NCBI RefSeq assembly: GCF_900142965.1
Contig: NZ_FRCQ01000003.1
Coordinates: 62,001 to 126,000, forward strand
Length of the DNA stretch: 64,000 bases
Direction: 5' to 3'
DNA from: Rhizobacter sp. OV335
Lineage (GTDB): Bacteria > Pseudomonadota > Gammaproteobacteria > Burkholderiales > Burkholderiaceae_C
In this document: positions 1-9,112 of the stretch, in pieces
Position numbering within the stretch: position 1 is the stretch's first letter
Layout of the letters: each line of letters starts with the position of its first letter
The notes under the pieces: model-generated
What the model saw: the letters and a program-made list of their open reading frames with translations, nothing else
What the model was told of the DNA's origin: nothing
Database searches by the model: none
Position numbers and translations under genes: made by a program

Positions 1-1
1 C

Positions 2-1183
2 GTCGTGCTGAACAAGATCGACGCGCTGCAGGACCCGCTGGCCACCGTCGAGCGGGTGAAGGAGCAGATCGAGCAGCAGCGCCAGTCGACCGCGCGCACG
101 CTGGATGTCGCGGCCGAGCGGGTGTTCCCGCTGTCGGCGCGCCAGGCGCTGGCCGCGCGCATCGACGGCGATGTCGCGGGCCTGGCGCAGAGCCGCCTGC
201 CCTTCCTCGAAGAAGCGCTCGGCGCGCAGTTGCTGCCGCAGCGCCGCGAGGCCTTCCAGCAGACGGTGATGGAATCCGCCAACCGCATGGAGGCGCAGGT
301 CAACCGGCGCCTCGGCGACCGCCGCCGGCAGATGGCCGAGCAGGTGCTCGAGCTGCGCGGCTTGCGCGGCAAGAGCGGCGCCAAGGTGCGCCTGATGCTC
401 GAGCGCGTGCAGGCCGAAACCACCGAGTTCGAGCAGTGCACTGCTCGGCTGCAGGCGATGCGCATGGTGCACAGCCGCATGCTGAAGAACGCGCTGCTCG
501 ACCTGACCAGCGACCGCTTGCGCCAGGAGGTGGTCGAGATGCAGGGCGCGATGACCGCATCGCTGCTGCACCTGGGCGCGAAGAAGGCCTTCATCGCGCT
601 GTGCGGCCGCCTGCGCGAACTGCTCGAGGCGGCGCAGGTGCGCGGCATCGAGATCCACGACATGCTCGGCGCGTCGTTCGCGAAGCTGAACGCCGAGTTC
701 GGCTTCAGCCTCGCGATCACGAAGGCGCCCGACTTCGGGCGTTTCATCAACGACCTGACGCTGATCCAGCGCAACTACGTGCAGTACCTCGGGCTCACGC
801 AGGCGCTGCGGCTGTCGCAGCCGAAGTTCATGGAGCAGTTCCGCCGCATGCTGGTGTCGAAGCTGCGCGTGGTGTTCGAGAACGCGAGCGGCGAGTTCGA
901 GTTGTGGAACAAGACCGCGTCGGCCCAGGTCGATTCGCAGCTGCGCGAACGCCGCCGCGGATTCCGCCGGCGCCGCGAGGCGCTGGAGCGCATCCAGTCG
1001 GCCGCCGGCGACCTGGAGCAACGCCTGTCCGAGCTGGAGGCGCAGGACGCGCAGTTGCAGCAGTTGCAGGCGCGCAGCACCGAACTCGGCAACCGGCTCA
1101 AGCAGCAGGCGCAGCGCGAGCTGACCGGCACGGCGAGTGCATCCCCCAGCGGCGCGATGCCGCTGTACGCGGCCCAGGCCTGA
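2..1183 (+). CDS. Dynamin-family GTPase, C-terminal part (5' end outside window)
   Basis: The reading frame is open from the left edge, so the protein is truncated at its N-terminus. The first visible residues are VVLNKIDA, which fits the G4 (NKxD) motif of a GTPase. The remaining roughly 385 residues are rich in Glu, Arg, Gln and Leu and predicted to be helical, with a coiled-coil-like end (about residues 310-365), as in the middle/effector part of bacterial dynamin-like proteins. Family knowledge suggests membrane remodelling, but G1-G3 are not visible. It ends 1 base before the preferred mutY start, so the two are probably co-transcribed. Confidence 0.75.
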   Translation, partial: VVLNKIDALQDPLATVERVKEQIEQQRQSTARTLDVAAERVFPLSARQALAARIDGDVAGLAQSRLPFLEEALGAQLLPQRREAFQQTVMESANRMEAQVNRRLGDRRRQMAEQVLELRGLRGKSGAKVRLMLERVQAETTEFEQCTARLQAMRMVHSRMLKNALLDLTSDRLRQEVVEMQGAMTASLLHLGAKKAFIALCGRLRELLEAAQVRGIEIHDMLGASFAKLNAEFGFSLAITKAPDFGRFINDLTLIQRNYVQYLGLTQALRLSQPKFMEQFRRMLVSKLRVVFENASGEFELWNKTASAQVDSQLRERRRGFRRRREALERIQSAAGDLEQRLSELEAQDAQLQQLQARSTELGNRLKQQAQRELTGTASASPSGAMPLYAAQA

Positions 1184-1184
1184 G

Positions 1185-2252
1185 TTGTCACCCCAGGACA
1201 GTTTCGCGAAGCCGCTGATCGCGTGGCAGCGGGAGCACGGCCGCCATGCGTTGCCGTGGCAGCAGACGCGCGACCCGTACCGCGTGTGGCTGTCCGAGAT
1301 CATGCTGCAGCAGACCCAGGTCACGACGGTGCTGGGCTACTACGCGCGCTTCCTCGAACGCTTTCCCGATGTGCAGGCGCTGGCCGCCGCGTCGCAGGAC
1401 GACGTGCTCGCGCTGTGGAGCGGCCTCGGCTACTACAGCCGTGCGCGCAACCTGCATGCCTGCGCGAAGGCGGTGGTGGCGGAGCACGGCGGCGCGTTCC
1501 CGCGCAGCAGCGCGGTGCTGCAACAGTTGCCGGGCATCGGCCGCTCGACCGCGGCGGCGATCGCGGCCTTCTGCTTCGGCGAGCGGGTCGCGATCCTCGA
1601 CGGCAACGTCAAGCGCGTGCTGACGCGCTTCCTCGGCTTCGACGGTGACCTGGCCGAGGCGCGCCAGGAACGCGCGCTGTGGGATGAGGCCACGCGCCAG
1701 TTGCCCGACGACGGCATCGAGTCATACACACAAGGGTTGATGGACCTCGGCGCCACGCTGTGCATCACGCGTTCGCCGAGCTGCCTGCTGTGCCCGGTGC
1801 AGGCCGGTTGCCAGGCGCTGCGCGAAGGCGCGCCCGAGCGCTACCCGTTGAAGACGCGCAAGCTGAAGCGCGGCCGGCGCAGCAACGCCTGGCTGTGGCT
1901 GCAATGGGGCGAACGCCTGTGGCTGGTGCAGCGGCCCGGCAGCGGTGTGTGGGCCGGGCTGTGGAGCCTGCCGGAGTTCGACGCGCCCGAGGCGCTCGAC
2001 GCGGCGTCGGCCGACTGGCCTGGCACGCCGCAAGGCCTGCCGATGTTCACGCATGTGCTGACGCACCTCGACTGGACGCTGCAGCCGGTGCGCTGGACCT
2101 TGCCGGGCGATGCCGCGGCTGGCGAGGTGGCCGCGATCACCGCGACGCTCGCGGGCGACGGTCAACGCGGCGAATGGGTCACGCTGCCGCAGGCGCTCGC
2201 GATGGGCCTGCCTGCGCCGCTGCGCAAGCTGCTGACCACCACGCCTACTTGA
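1185..2252 (+). CDS. mutY: Adenine DNA glycosylase MutY
   Basis: MutY removes adenine mispaired with 8-oxoguanine in DNA. Visible motifs are WLSEIMLQQTQV with the catalytic Glu, the helix-hairpin-helix LPGIGRSTAAAIA followed by the catalytic Asp in ILDGNVKRV, and an iron-sulfur loop with C-x6-C-x2-C-x5-C spacing (CITRSPSCLLCPVQAGC). The C-terminal part is the Nudix-like 8-oxoG recognition domain, with an FTH segment. An ATG at 1137 lies inside the upstream gene and adds 16 unlikely residues, so I prefer the in-frame TTG at 1185, giving 355 aa. The stop overlaps the convergent LON-domain gene by 8 bases. Confidence 0.95.
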   Translation: MSPQDSFAKPLIAWQREHGRHALPWQQTRDPYRVWLSEIMLQQTQVTTVLGYYARFLERFPDVQALAAASQDDVLALWSGLGYYSRARNLHACAKAVVAEHGGAFPRSSAVLQQLPGIGRSTAAAIAAFCFGERVAILDGNVKRVLTRFLGFDGDLAEARQERALWDEATRQLPDDGIESYTQGLMDLGATLCITRSPSCLLCPVQAGCQALREGAPERYPLKTRKLKRGRRSNAWLWLQWGERLWLVQRPGSGVWAGLWSLPEFDAPEALDAASADWPGTPQGLPMFTHVLTHLDWTLQPVRWTLPGDAAAGEVAAITATLAGDGQRGEWVTLPQALAMGLPAPLRKLLTTTPT

Positions 2253-2865
2253 CGACGCCCTTGCTGCGCAGGAATTCGTCGACCAGCTGAAGCCGCACCG
2301 CGGCGTCCGGCAGTTCCATCAGCTTCTGTTTCGCGGCCAGCGAGATCGGCAGGATCTCGCACCAGCGGTTCGCGACCCAGCCGGCGTTGTCGAACAGGAA
2401 GGGCTTCAGGAAGGGCTGCGCGCCCTGCTGCTTCAGCGTCGCGATCGCGTTGGCGAGGCCGCGCACCGTCTCGATCATCGCGTCGGTCGGCAGCGAGACC
2501 TCGTCGTCGGCGAGCAGGTCGACGTTGGCGAGCCACAGGCCGTCGGCCTGCTGGCGCATCCGGTTCACCGCGAAGCGCCGGGTGCCGCGGCAGCGCACCT
2601 GCAGGATGCCGGGCTGCGTGCTGTCGACGTCGAGCAGCTCGGCCAGCGTGCCGGTCTCCTCGAGGGCCACCGGTTCGCCGGGCTTGCGCACCTCGGCGCC
2701 CTGGCGCAGCGAGACGACGCCGAACGGCGTGTTCTCGCGCAGGCAGGCGCTCATCAGGTCGAGGTAACGCGCTTCGAACACCTTCAGGCTCAGCAGCCCG
2801 CCAGGAAACAGCACCGCCTGAAGCGGGAACAACGGAAGGTCGGTGGTGGAGATGTCGGAAGTCAT
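2245..2865 (-). CDS. LON substrate-binding-domain protein
   Basis: This 206-aa protein resembles the N-terminal substrate-recognition domain of Lon protease (PF02190 type), with LPLFPLQAVLFPGG near the start and FEARYLDLM shortly after. There is no AAA+ or protease domain, so it is a stand-alone LON-domain protein. Such proteins are common in proteobacteria and their role is not settled. It starts 29 bases after rapZ on the same strand and is probably the last gene of the nadK-recN-rapZ group. Its 3' end overlaps the mutY stop. Confidence 0.85.
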   Translation of the reverse strand: MTSDISTTDLPLFPLQAVLFPGGLLSLKVFEARYLDLMSACLRENTPFGVVSLRQGAEVRKPGEPVALEETGTLAELLDVDSTQPGILQVRCRGTRRFAVNRMRQQADGLWLANVDLLADDEVSLPTDAMIETVRGLANAIATLKQQGAQPFLKPFLFDNAGWVANRWCEILPISLAAKQKLMELPDAAVRLQLVDEFLRSKGVVK

Positions 2866-2894
2866 TCAACGGCGCGGCCGGGTGGGCCGCGTTT

Positions 2895-3842
2895 TCAATC
2901 GCGGGCGTCGAGCTCGCGGTGGCGAATCAATGTACCGCTGCGCGCGGCAAAACGCTTCGCCAGGGATTCGGTGAGGTAGACCGAGCGGTGCTGGCCGCCG
3001 GTGCAACCGATGGCAACCGTCAGATAGCTGCGCTGGTCGCGTTCGAACGACGGCAGCCAGCGTGCAATGAAGGCTTCGATCTGGGCCAGCATCTCGGCCA
3101 CTTCGGGTTGGGCTTCCAGGTAGGCCGCGACCTCGGGATCGCGGCCGGTCTGCGGGCGCAGCTCGCGGATGTAGTGCGGGTTCGGCAGGATGCGCACGTC
3201 GAACACGAAATCGGCGTCGAGCGGCACGCCATGCTTGAACGCGAACGACTCGAACACCAGCGTCAGCCGGTGCGCCATCGCCTTCACCAGGTCGCGCATC
3301 CACAGGCGCAGCTGGGCGGGGCGCAGCTGGCTGGTGTCGACGACGGTGGAGACCTCGCGCAGCTCGGCGAGCAGCTCGCGTTCGAGTTCGATCGCTTCGG
3401 TGAGCGCGCGGTGGCCGTCGGCCGCGCGGTCGTCCTTGCGGCGGCCGGGCGACAGCGCCGAGGCCTCTTGCGACAGCGGGTGCGGACGGCGCGATTCGGA
3501 GAAGCGGCGCACCAGCGTGTCGGTGTTCGAATCGAGGAACACCGAGCGGATCGCGATGCCTTCGCCGCGCAACTCGGCGATCAGCGGCAGCAGGTGGGGC
3601 AGCGAGCCGGCGCTGCGCACGTCGACCGCGATCGCGACGCGGCGCATCGAGCGTTCGTGCTCGAGCCGCAGGAAATCGCGCAGCAGCTCGGGCGGCAGGT
3701 TGTCGACGCAGAAGAAGCCGGCGTCTTCGAGCGCATGCAGCGCGACCGACTTGCCCGAGCCGGAGATGCCGGTGACGAGCACGACCTCGTGTGGCGACGC
3801 CGCGGCCGGCGCCGTTGGAACATCCGGCGGGATCTCGTTCAT
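2895..3842 (-). CDS. rapZ: RNase adapter protein RapZ (P-loop nucleotide-binding)
   Basis: RapZ family members bind nucleotides and, in enterobacteria, guide RNase E to the small RNA that controls glucosamine-6-phosphate synthase. The Walker A motif GISGSGKS lies near residue 25 and the C-terminal conserved block is [12 protein letters not shown]. At 315 aa it is longer than the roughly 285-aa E. coli protein, because of an Ala/Pro-rich N-terminus and a charged insertion around residues 125-150. The ATG at 3842 is preferred over an upstream in-frame start at 3893 that would overlap recN. It begins 10 bases after the recN stop. Whether the sRNA role applies in this lineage is not shown by the sequence. 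Confidence 0.93.
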   Translation of the reverse strand: MNEIPPDVPTAPAAASPHEVVLVTGISGSGKSVALHALEDAGFFCVDNLPPELLRDFLRLEHERSMRRVAIAVDVRSAGSLPHLLPLIAELRGEGIAIRSVFLDSNTDTLVRRFSESRRPHPLSQEASALSPGRRKDDRAADGHRALTEAIELERELLAELREVSTVVDTSQLRPAQLRLWMRDLVKAMAHRLTLVFESFAFKHGVPLDADFVFDVRILPNPHYIRELRPQTGRDPEVAAYLEAQPEVAEMLAQIEAFIARWLPSFERDQRSYLTVAIGCTGGQHRSVYLTESLAKRFAARSGTLIRHRELDARD

Positions 3843-3852
3843 GGGATCGCGC

Positions 3853-5550
3853 TCATGATTTCTTGCGTCCGCGCGGCGCAGGCGCCAGCGCATCGGCGGC
3901 CACCGACAGCATCTCCTGCGCGTGCGCGAGGCTGGTGCCCGACATGCGTTCGCCGCCCAGCATGCGGGCGATCTCGGCGACGCGCACCTCGCCGGCGACG
4001 GCGTGGATGTCGCTGTGCGTGCTGCCGGCCTCGGTGCGCTTCGAGACGACGTAATGCAGGTCGGCGCAGGCGGCGACCTGCGGCAGGTGGGTGACGGCGA
4101 GCACCTGGCGGTCGCGGCCCAGCTGCTTCATCAGCCGGCCGACGGTGTCGGCCACCGCGCCGCCGACGCCGGAATCGATCTCGTCGAAGATCAGCGTGCC
4201 GGCGGCATCGGCGCCTTGCGAGAGCTGGCTGGTCGTCACCGCGATCGCGAGCGCGATGCGCGACAACTCGCCGCCCGAGGCCACCTTGCCCATCGGCCGC
4301 GGCGTGCTGCCGGCGTGGCCGGCGACCAGGAACTCGGCCGACTCGAGGCCGAAGGACTGCGGCGCCTCTTGCGCGGTCAGCGCGACCTCGAAGCGGCCGC
4401 CGGCCATGCCGAGCTGCTGCATCGCCTGCGTGACGGCCGCGGCCAGCTTCGGGGCCGCCGCCTTGCGCGCCGCGGAAACGCGCTTCGCTTCGGCGCTGAA
4501 CGCCGCATGGGCCGAAGCCAGCGCGGATTCGAGCGCGTCGAGGTCGGTGGCGGCGTCGAGCGCGCGCAGCTCGTCTTTCCACTGGTCGAGCAGCGCGGGC
4601 AGCTCGGCCGGCGCGCGGCGGTAGCGGCGTGCCAGGCTGACCCAGGCGGACAGGCGCTCGTCGAGTTCCTGCAGCCGCTCGGGCTCGAGCTCGGTGTGGT
4701 GCAGGTAGCCGCTGAGCGTGTGCGCCGCATCCTGCAGCTGCGCCTGCGCGCTCTGCAGCACCTCGGCCACGTCGGCGAGGCGGGTGTCGAATTCGGCCAC
4801 ATTGCCGAGCGCATCGGCGGCGCTGCTGGTCAGCGATTCGGCATTGACCTCGGCCTCGCTCAGCGCGTCGAGCGCGCTGCGGGCGGCGTCCATCAGCGCC
4901 TGCGAGTTCGACAGCCGGTGGTGGTCGGCATTCAGCGTCTCCCACTCGTCGGCTTCGGGGCCGAGCTTGTCGACCTCGCCGATCTGCCAGGCGAGGCGCT
5001 CGCGCTCGCGTTCGAGGTCGGCCTGCTGGCTGCGCGCCTTGTCGAGCGCATCGCCGGCGGCCTTCCAGCGCGACCACACCGCGCCGAGCGGCGCGACGTC
5101 AATGCCGGCGTAGGCATCGAGCAGCGCGCGCACCGAGGGGCTGCGCGTGAGGCTCTGCCACGCGTGCTGGCCGTGGATGTCGACCAGGTGGTCGGCCGCC
5201 TCGCGCAGCTGCGCGACGGTGGCCGGGCTGCCGTTGACCCACGCGCGGCTCTTGCCTTGCGCGTCGATGACGCGGCGCAGCAGCAGCGTGTCGGCGTTGT
5301 CGAAGCCGGCGTCGTCGAGCCAGGCCGCAAGGCTGTCGGGGGCGTCGAACTCGGCGCTGATGTCGGCACGGGCCGCGCCTTCGCGCACCACGCCGGCGTC
5401 GCCGCGGCTGCCGAGCGCCAGCTGCAGCGCGTCGATCAGGATCGATTTGCCGGCGCCGGTCTCGCCGGTCAGCACCGAGAAGCCGCCGGCCAGTTCGACC
5501 TCGAGCGAGGTCACGATGACGAAGTCGCGCAGCGCGAGTCGTTTCAGCAT
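3853..5550 (-). CDS. recN: DNA repair protein RecN
   Basis: RecN is an SMC-like ATPase acting early in double-strand-break repair. The 565-aa protein starts [13 protein letters not shown] and has Walker A GETGAGKS near residue 30, a central coiled-coil region split by a hinge, the ABC signature [12 protein letters not shown], and Walker [13 protein letters not shown]. The ATG at 5550 is chosen because the longer frame (to 5715) adds a Cys/Thr-rich sequence antisense to nadK. It lies 4 bases after the nadK stop and 10 before rapZ, so it is in the middle of a tight operon. No LexA-type site was identified nearby. Confidence 0.95.
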   Translation of the reverse strand: MLKRLALRDFVIVTSLEVELAGGFSVLTGETGAGKSILIDALQLALGSRGDAGVVREGAARADISAEFDAPDSLAAWLDDAGFDNADTLLLRRVIDAQGKSRAWVNGSPATVAQLREAADHLVDIHGQHAWQSLTRSPSVRALLDAYAGIDVAPLGAVWSRWKAAGDALDKARSQQADLERERERLAWQIGEVDKLGPEADEWETLNADHHRLSNSQALMDAARSALDALSEAEVNAESLTSSAADALGNVAEFDTRLADVAEVLQSAQAQLQDAAHTLSGYLHHTELEPERLQELDERLSAWVSLARRYRRAPAELPALLDQWKDELRALDAATDLDALESALASAHAAFSAEAKRVSAARKAAAPKLAAAVTQAMQQLGMAGGRFEVALTAQEAPQSFGLESAEFLVAGHAGSTPRPMGKVASGGELSRIALAIAVTTSQLSQGADAAGTLIFDEIDSGVGGAVADTVGRLMKQLGRDRQVLAVTHLPQVAACADLHYVVSKRTEAGSTHSDIHAVAGEVRVAEIARMLGGERMSGTSLAHAQEMLSVAADALAPAPRGRKKS

Positions 5551-5554
5551 GGGG

Positions 5555-6427
5555 TCAGAGTCCGGCGTTCCAGTGAAGTTTTCCGCGCAAGGTCGCGTAG
5601 TAGCTCCAGCCGCGCGGGTGCAGGAAGCGCACCTGGTGCGCCGAGCGGCGCACGATGATGCGGTCGCCGTGCAGCAGGCTCGCGAGGCTTTGCATGTCGA
5701 AGCTGACGCTCGCATCGCGGCCGGCGACGATCTCGATGCAGATCTCGCCGATGTCGGGCAGCACGATCGGGCGGTTGGAGAGGTCGTGCGGCGCGATCGG
5801 CACCAGCACCCAGCCGGCGATGCCCGGGTGCAGGATCGGGCCGCCGGCCGACAGCGCGTAGGCGGTGGAGCCGGTGGGCGAGCCGACGATCAGGCCGTCG
5901 GCGCGGTGGTTGGCGACGAATTCGTCGCCGATGTCGATCTTCAGCTGCACCATGCTGGCGGTGGCGCCGCGGCTGACGACCACGTCGTTCATCGCGATGC
6001 CTTCGAAGATCACCTGGCCGTCGCGCCAGACGCCGCCTTCGAGCATGGTGCGGCGTTCTTCTTCGTAGTCGCCGGCGATCATCGGTGCGAGGGCTTCCTC
6101 GAACTGGTCGATCGGCAGGTCGGTGATGAAACCCAGGCGCCCCTGGTTGATGCCCACCAGCGGCAGGTTGAAGGGGGCGAGCTGGCGGGCGATGCCGAGC
6201 ATGGTGCCGTCGCCACCGACCACGACCGCGAGGTCGCAGTGCTGGCCGAGCTGTTCGGGGGTCAGCGCCGGGTAGTCGGTCATGCCGGTGTTGCGCGCCG
6301 TTTCGGCTTCGAGCGAGACCTCGAGTCCTTGCCGGCCCAGAAATTGCGCAATGTCCTGCAGCACCCCCCGCATTCCGAGGGCCTGGTACTTTCCCACCAG
6401 CGCTGCGTGTCGAAAACGGGTCGGCAT
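5555..6427 (-). CDS. nadK: NAD kinase
   Basis: NadK phosphorylates NAD to NADP in the cytoplasm. The 290-aa sequence shows the defining GGDGT motif ([11 protein letters not shown]), the NDVVVSRG block and the [14 protein letters not shown] segment that forms the NAD pocket. The start at 6427 ([14 protein letters not shown]) matches family length; the frame remains open upstream but that part is antisense to hrcA. It is the first gene of the nadK-recN-rapZ-LON group and is divergent from hrcA across 69 bases. Confidence 0.96.
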   Translation of the reverse strand: MPTRFRHAALVGKYQALGMRGVLQDIAQFLGRQGLEVSLEAETARNTGMTDYPALTPEQLGQHCDLAVVVGGDGTMLGIARQLAPFNLPLVGINQGRLGFITDLPIDQFEEALAPMIAGDYEEERRTMLEGGVWRDGQVIFEGIAMNDVVVSRGATASMVQLKIDIGDEFVANHRADGLIVGSPTGSTAYALSAGGPILHPGIAGWVLVPIAPHDLSNRPIVLPDIGEICIEIVAGRDASVSFDMQSLASLLHGDRIIVRRSAHQVRFLHPRGWSYYATLRGKLHWNAGL

Positions 6428-6484
6428 GCGCGGGATTACACCACAGCGCCCCTCGCGAACCGGGGCGGAAAATGGCCTCGCGCC

Positions 6485-6490
6485 TACAAT
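6485..6490 (+). promoter_or_regulatory. Candidate -10 element upstream of hrcA
   Basis: A TACAAT hexamer ends 6 bases before the hrcA ATG at 6497. No convincing -35 box is present about 17 bases upstream. If used, transcription would begin at or next to the ATG, giving a leaderless mRNA. The hexamer could be chance. Confidence 0.35.
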
Positions 6491-6496
6491 GAAAGC

Positions 6497-7519
6497 ATGC
6501 TGGACGAGCGAGCCAAAACACTGCTGAAAGCGCTGGTCGAGCGCTACATCGCCGACGGGCAACCGGTGGGGTCGCGCACGCTCTCGAGGGCGTCGGGGCT
6601 CGACCTGTCGCCGGCGACCATCCGCAACGTGATGGCCGACCTGGAAGAGCTGGGGCTGATCGCGAGCCCCCACACCAGTGCGGGGCGCATCCCGACGGCG
6701 CGTGGTTACCGGTTGTTCGTCGACACGATGCTGACCGCGCAGCCGCTCGACCTGGCGCGTGCGACGCCCGCGATGGAGCAGCCGCAACTGCACCCCGACC
6801 AGCCGCAGCGCGTGATCGCGAACGCGGCGCAGCTGCTGTCCAGCCTGTCGAGCTTCGTCGGCGTGGTGACGGCGCCGCGCAAGACGAGCGTGTTCCACCA
6901 CATCGAGTTCCTGCGGCTGTCGGAGCGGCGGGTGCTGGTGATCCTGGTGGCGCCCGATGGCGACGTGCAGAACCGGGTGATCTTCACCGCGCAGGACTAC
7001 ACGCAGAGCCAGCTGGTCGAGGCGAGCAACTACCTGACCGCGCAGTACGCCGGCCTGACGATCGAAGAAGTTCGCGAGCGGCTGAAGACCGAGGTCGATG
7101 CCTTGCGCGGCGAGATCGCGGCGCTGATGCAGGCGGCGGTGCAGGCCGGCAGCGAGGCGATGGCCGACAGCCAGGAGCAGGTGGTGATCTCCGGCGAGCG
7201 CAACCTGTTGACGGTGCAGGATTTCAGCAGCGACATGGGTTCGCTTCGCAAGCTGTTCGACCTGTTCGAGCAGAAGACGCAGCTGATGCGTCTGCTCGAC
7301 GTGAGCAGCCGCGCCGAGGGCGTGCGCATCTACATCGGCGGCGAGAGCATGGTGGTGCCGTTCGAGGAGCTCTCGGTGGTGTCGGCGCCGTACGAGGTGA
7401 ACGGCCAGGTGGTCGGCACGCTGGGCGTGATCGGGCCGACGCGGATGGCCTACGACCGGATGATCCAGATCGTCGACATCACGTCGCGGCTGGTGAGCAA
7501 TGCGCTGAGCCAGAAGTAG
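6497..7519 (+). CDS. hrcA: Heat-inducible transcription repressor HrcA
   Basis: HrcA represses groE and dnaK operons by binding CIRCE elements. The 340-aa protein has an N-terminal winged helix (residues 1-75, with [18 protein letters not shown] as the recognition region, then [11 protein letters not shown]) and a C-terminal GAF-like dimerisation/inducer domain ending in [14 protein letters not shown]. The ATG at 6497 gives the expected length. I see no CIRCE inverted repeat in the window, so its targets lie elsewhere. It is divergent from nadK and followed after 58 bases by a tRNA. Confidence 0.97.
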   Translation: MLDERAKTLLKALVERYIADGQPVGSRTLSRASGLDLSPATIRNVMADLEELGLIASPHTSAGRIPTARGYRLFVDTMLTAQPLDLARATPAMEQPQLHPDQPQRVIANAAQLLSSLSSFVGVVTAPRKTSVFHHIEFLRLSERRVLVILVAPDGDVQNRVIFTAQDYTQSQLVEASNYLTAQYAGLTIEEVRERLKTEVDALRGEIAALMQAAVQAGSEAMADSQEQVVISGERNLLTVQDFSSDMGSLRKLFDLFEQKTQLMRLLDVSSRAEGVRIYIGGESMVVPFEELSVVSAPYEVNGQVVGTLGVIGPTRMAYDRMIQIVDITSRLVSNALSQK

Positions 7520-7555
7520 GTCCGTTCGGCTGCACAGCAGCGCGAGTTGCCCACC

Positions 7556-7561
7556 TACAAT
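7556..7561 (+). promoter_or_regulatory. Candidate -10 element of the tRNA promoter
   Basis: TACAAT lies 16 bases before the mature tRNA 5' end. The -35 region is not clear. A stable-RNA promoter is expected in the short gap after hrcA, which makes this the best candidate. Confidence 0.4.
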
Positions 7562-7577
7562 CGCGCTCTCTCCCCGA

Positions 7578-7654
7578 GGGCCGTTAGCTCAGTTGGTCAG
7601 AGCAGAGGACTCATAATCCTTTGGTCGCTGGTTCGAGCCCAGCACGGCCTACCA
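7578..7654 (+). tRNA. tRNA with CAU anticodon (probably tRNA-Ile2, alternatively elongator Met)
   Basis: The 77-base sequence folds as a cloverleaf: acceptor stem GGGCCGT/ACGGCCT, D-arm TAGCTCAGTTGGTCAGAGC, anticodon loop CTCATAA with CAT at 7612-7614, T-arm GCTGGTTCGAGCCCAGC, and an encoded CCA. The first acceptor pair is G-U instead of Watson-Crick. The T-arm and variable region resemble isoleucine-2 tRNAs (CAU read as lysidine-modified LAU) more than elongator Met. The second CAU tRNA at 40478 looks like elongator Met. This assignment is by resemblance only. Confidence 0.9.
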
Positions 7655-7664
7655 AATTCTGCGG

Positions 7665-7684
7665 GTGATCACGGGAGTGATCAC
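7665..7684. repeat. Paired GTGATCAC palindromes after the tRNA
   Basis: Two identical 8-base palindromes, GTGATCAC, are separated by GGGA and start 10 bases after the tRNA. Together they can form a hairpin with a 4-base loop, flanked by further CTGCG/CGCAG complementarity. There is no T-run. It may be a weak terminator shared by the tRNA and the convergent anti-sigma gene, or a protein-binding site. Confidence 0.4.
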
Positions 7685-7702
7685 GCTTCAGAACGCAGGG
7701 AG

Positions 7703-8575
7703 TCAGCGAGGTGCGAGCTGTCGGTGCACCTCTTGCGCGACGCGCAGCAGATCCTTGCGGTCGGAGCCACCGGAGATGGCATAGCCGAACTGCTTGTCGA
7801 CCCAGTAGAAGACGTTCACTGGCCCGTCGCGCCCGAAGCTGAAGGCCGTGTTGCTGCCGTCAGCGGCCGAGGGTGCCTCCCGCGTCACGTACAAGGTCAT
7901 GCGCTGACCGGCGGCGTCGTTGTACATGAACTGCGCAACCGGACCCTTGTCGCCAGGCAGCAGCCGCCCGCCGATCAGTTCGTAGCCGACGGTCTTGAGC
8001 AGTGGTGGCCTGACGTCCGAACCCAAGCGCTTGGACAGCCATGACACGAGCGCCTGCTCCTCGTCGGCGCCGACTTCCACCGGTCGACGAACGTCGGGGC
8101 TGTAGACGACGTGGGCCACGGCTGCGCGACGGGCGAAGCCATGCAGGGCTTCATCGGTCGACGCCACCTGTTCTTGCGTCGACCGCGCACCTTCGGCATA
8201 GGCCAAGCGCACGCGTTCCGCATCGACCGATCCGCGCGCCCACCACGATGACCCCGCACTCAGCGCGGCGATCGCGATGCCGGCCGCGAGGCCGCGCCAC
8301 GGCACGGGCTGGATGCGGCGTTGCAGCAGGGCCGGTATGCGCGCCGGCAGATGCGGCGGCACCGCCTCATGCAGCACGGGGTCGAGCAGGCGATGCAAGG
8401 CCTCGTTCTGTTGCTGCCAGGCTTGCACGCGCGCCAGCTCGCTCGGGTGGGCGTCGAGGTACATCATCACCTCGGCATCGCGTGCCGGGCTCAGCTGGCC
8501 GTCGACGTGGGCGTGCAGGTCGGCCTCGGTGATCGGAGCGCCGGGGCCTTGTGGTGTCAGTTGAAGATGGTCCAT
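7703..8575 (-). CDS. Membrane anti-sigma factor (zinc-less type)
   Basis: This 290-aa protein follows the ECF sigma gene by 5 bases and is its probable inhibitor. The N-terminus (residues 15-45, DLHAHVDGQLSPARDAEVMMYL) matches the anti-sigma domain layout, but the usual Cys-x2-Cys of zinc-type anti-sigma domains is absent. A single hydrophobic segment at about residues 93-113 separates this from a large C-terminal part that would be periplasmic and could be the sensing domain. The ATG at 8575 is used because the longer frame runs through the sigma gene. The inducing signal is unknown. Confidence 0.8.
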   Translation of the reverse strand: MDHLQLTPQGPGAPITEADLHAHVDGQLSPARDAEVMMYLDAHPSELARVQAWQQQNEALHRLLDPVLHEAVPPHLPARIPALLQRRIQPVPWRGLAAGIAIAALSAGSSWWARGSVDAERVRLAYAEGARSTQEQVASTDEALHGFARRAAVAHVVYSPDVRRPVEVGADEEQALVSWLSKRLGSDVRPPLLKTVGYELIGGRLLPGDKGPVAQFMYNDAAGQRMTLYVTREAPSAADGSNTAFSFGRDGPVNVFYWVDKQFGYAISGGSDRKDLLRVAQEVHRQLAPR

Positions 8576-8580
8576 GGTCG

Positions 8581-9093
8581 TTACTTCACCCGCTGGATTC
8601 TGGATTGCATGGTGCGGCCCTCGAGCTCGGCACGAAGCCGCTCGCGAGCCCGCGACAGGCGCGACATCACGGTGCCGATCGGCACGCCGATCGCGCTCGC
8701 CACGTCCTGGTAGCTCATCTCCTCGAGGCCGACCAGCAACAGCACCTCGCGCTGCTCGGCCGGCAGCCGGGCCAGCACGCGCTCCAGGTCGCGCAGCTCC
8801 AGCCTGTCGGCCTGCATCGGCCGCTCGGGCTGCTCCGGCAGTTCGGAGTCGACGAGTTGCTCCGGATTGCTGCGCTGGCTGCGCACGCGGTCGATGAACA
8901 GGTTGTGCATGATGCCGAACATCCAGGCCCTCACCTCGCCGCGCCGCTGCCACAGCGAGAACTTGCTGCAGGCCCGCTCCAGCGTGTCCTGCACCAGGTC
9001 GTCGGCACGCTCGCGGTCGCCCACCAATCCCCGCGCGTAGCGGCGCAGGTGCGGGATGCCCGCGACGATCTCGGCTTCGTCCTCTGAACGCAT
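8581..9093 (-). CDS. ECF-family RNA polymerase sigma factor
   Basis: A 170-aa group IV sigma factor with two domains: sigma-2 (residues 10-80, with ADDLVQDTLERA and WMFGIMHNLFID) and sigma-4 (110-165, LPAEQREVLLLVGLEEMSYQDVA then IGTVMSRLSRARERL). There is no sigma-3 region. The start at 9093 (MRSEDEAEI) is chosen over an upstream in-frame ATG in the preceding gene. It is third in a four-gene operon ending in its anti-sigma partner, and the operon is preceded by an ECF-type promoter (see 9985-10012), which suggests autoregulation. Confidence 0.93.
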   Translation of the reverse strand: MRSEDEAEIVAGIPHLRRYARGLVGDRERADDLVQDTLERACSKFSLWQRRGEVRAWMFGIMHNLFIDRVRSQRSNPEQLVDSELPEQPERPMQADRLELRDLERVLARLPAEQREVLLLVGLEEMSYQDVASAIGVPIGTVMSRLSRARERLRAELEGRTMQSRIQRVK

Positions 9094-9112
9094 GGTGGCG
9101 GCTCGGTGAGGT

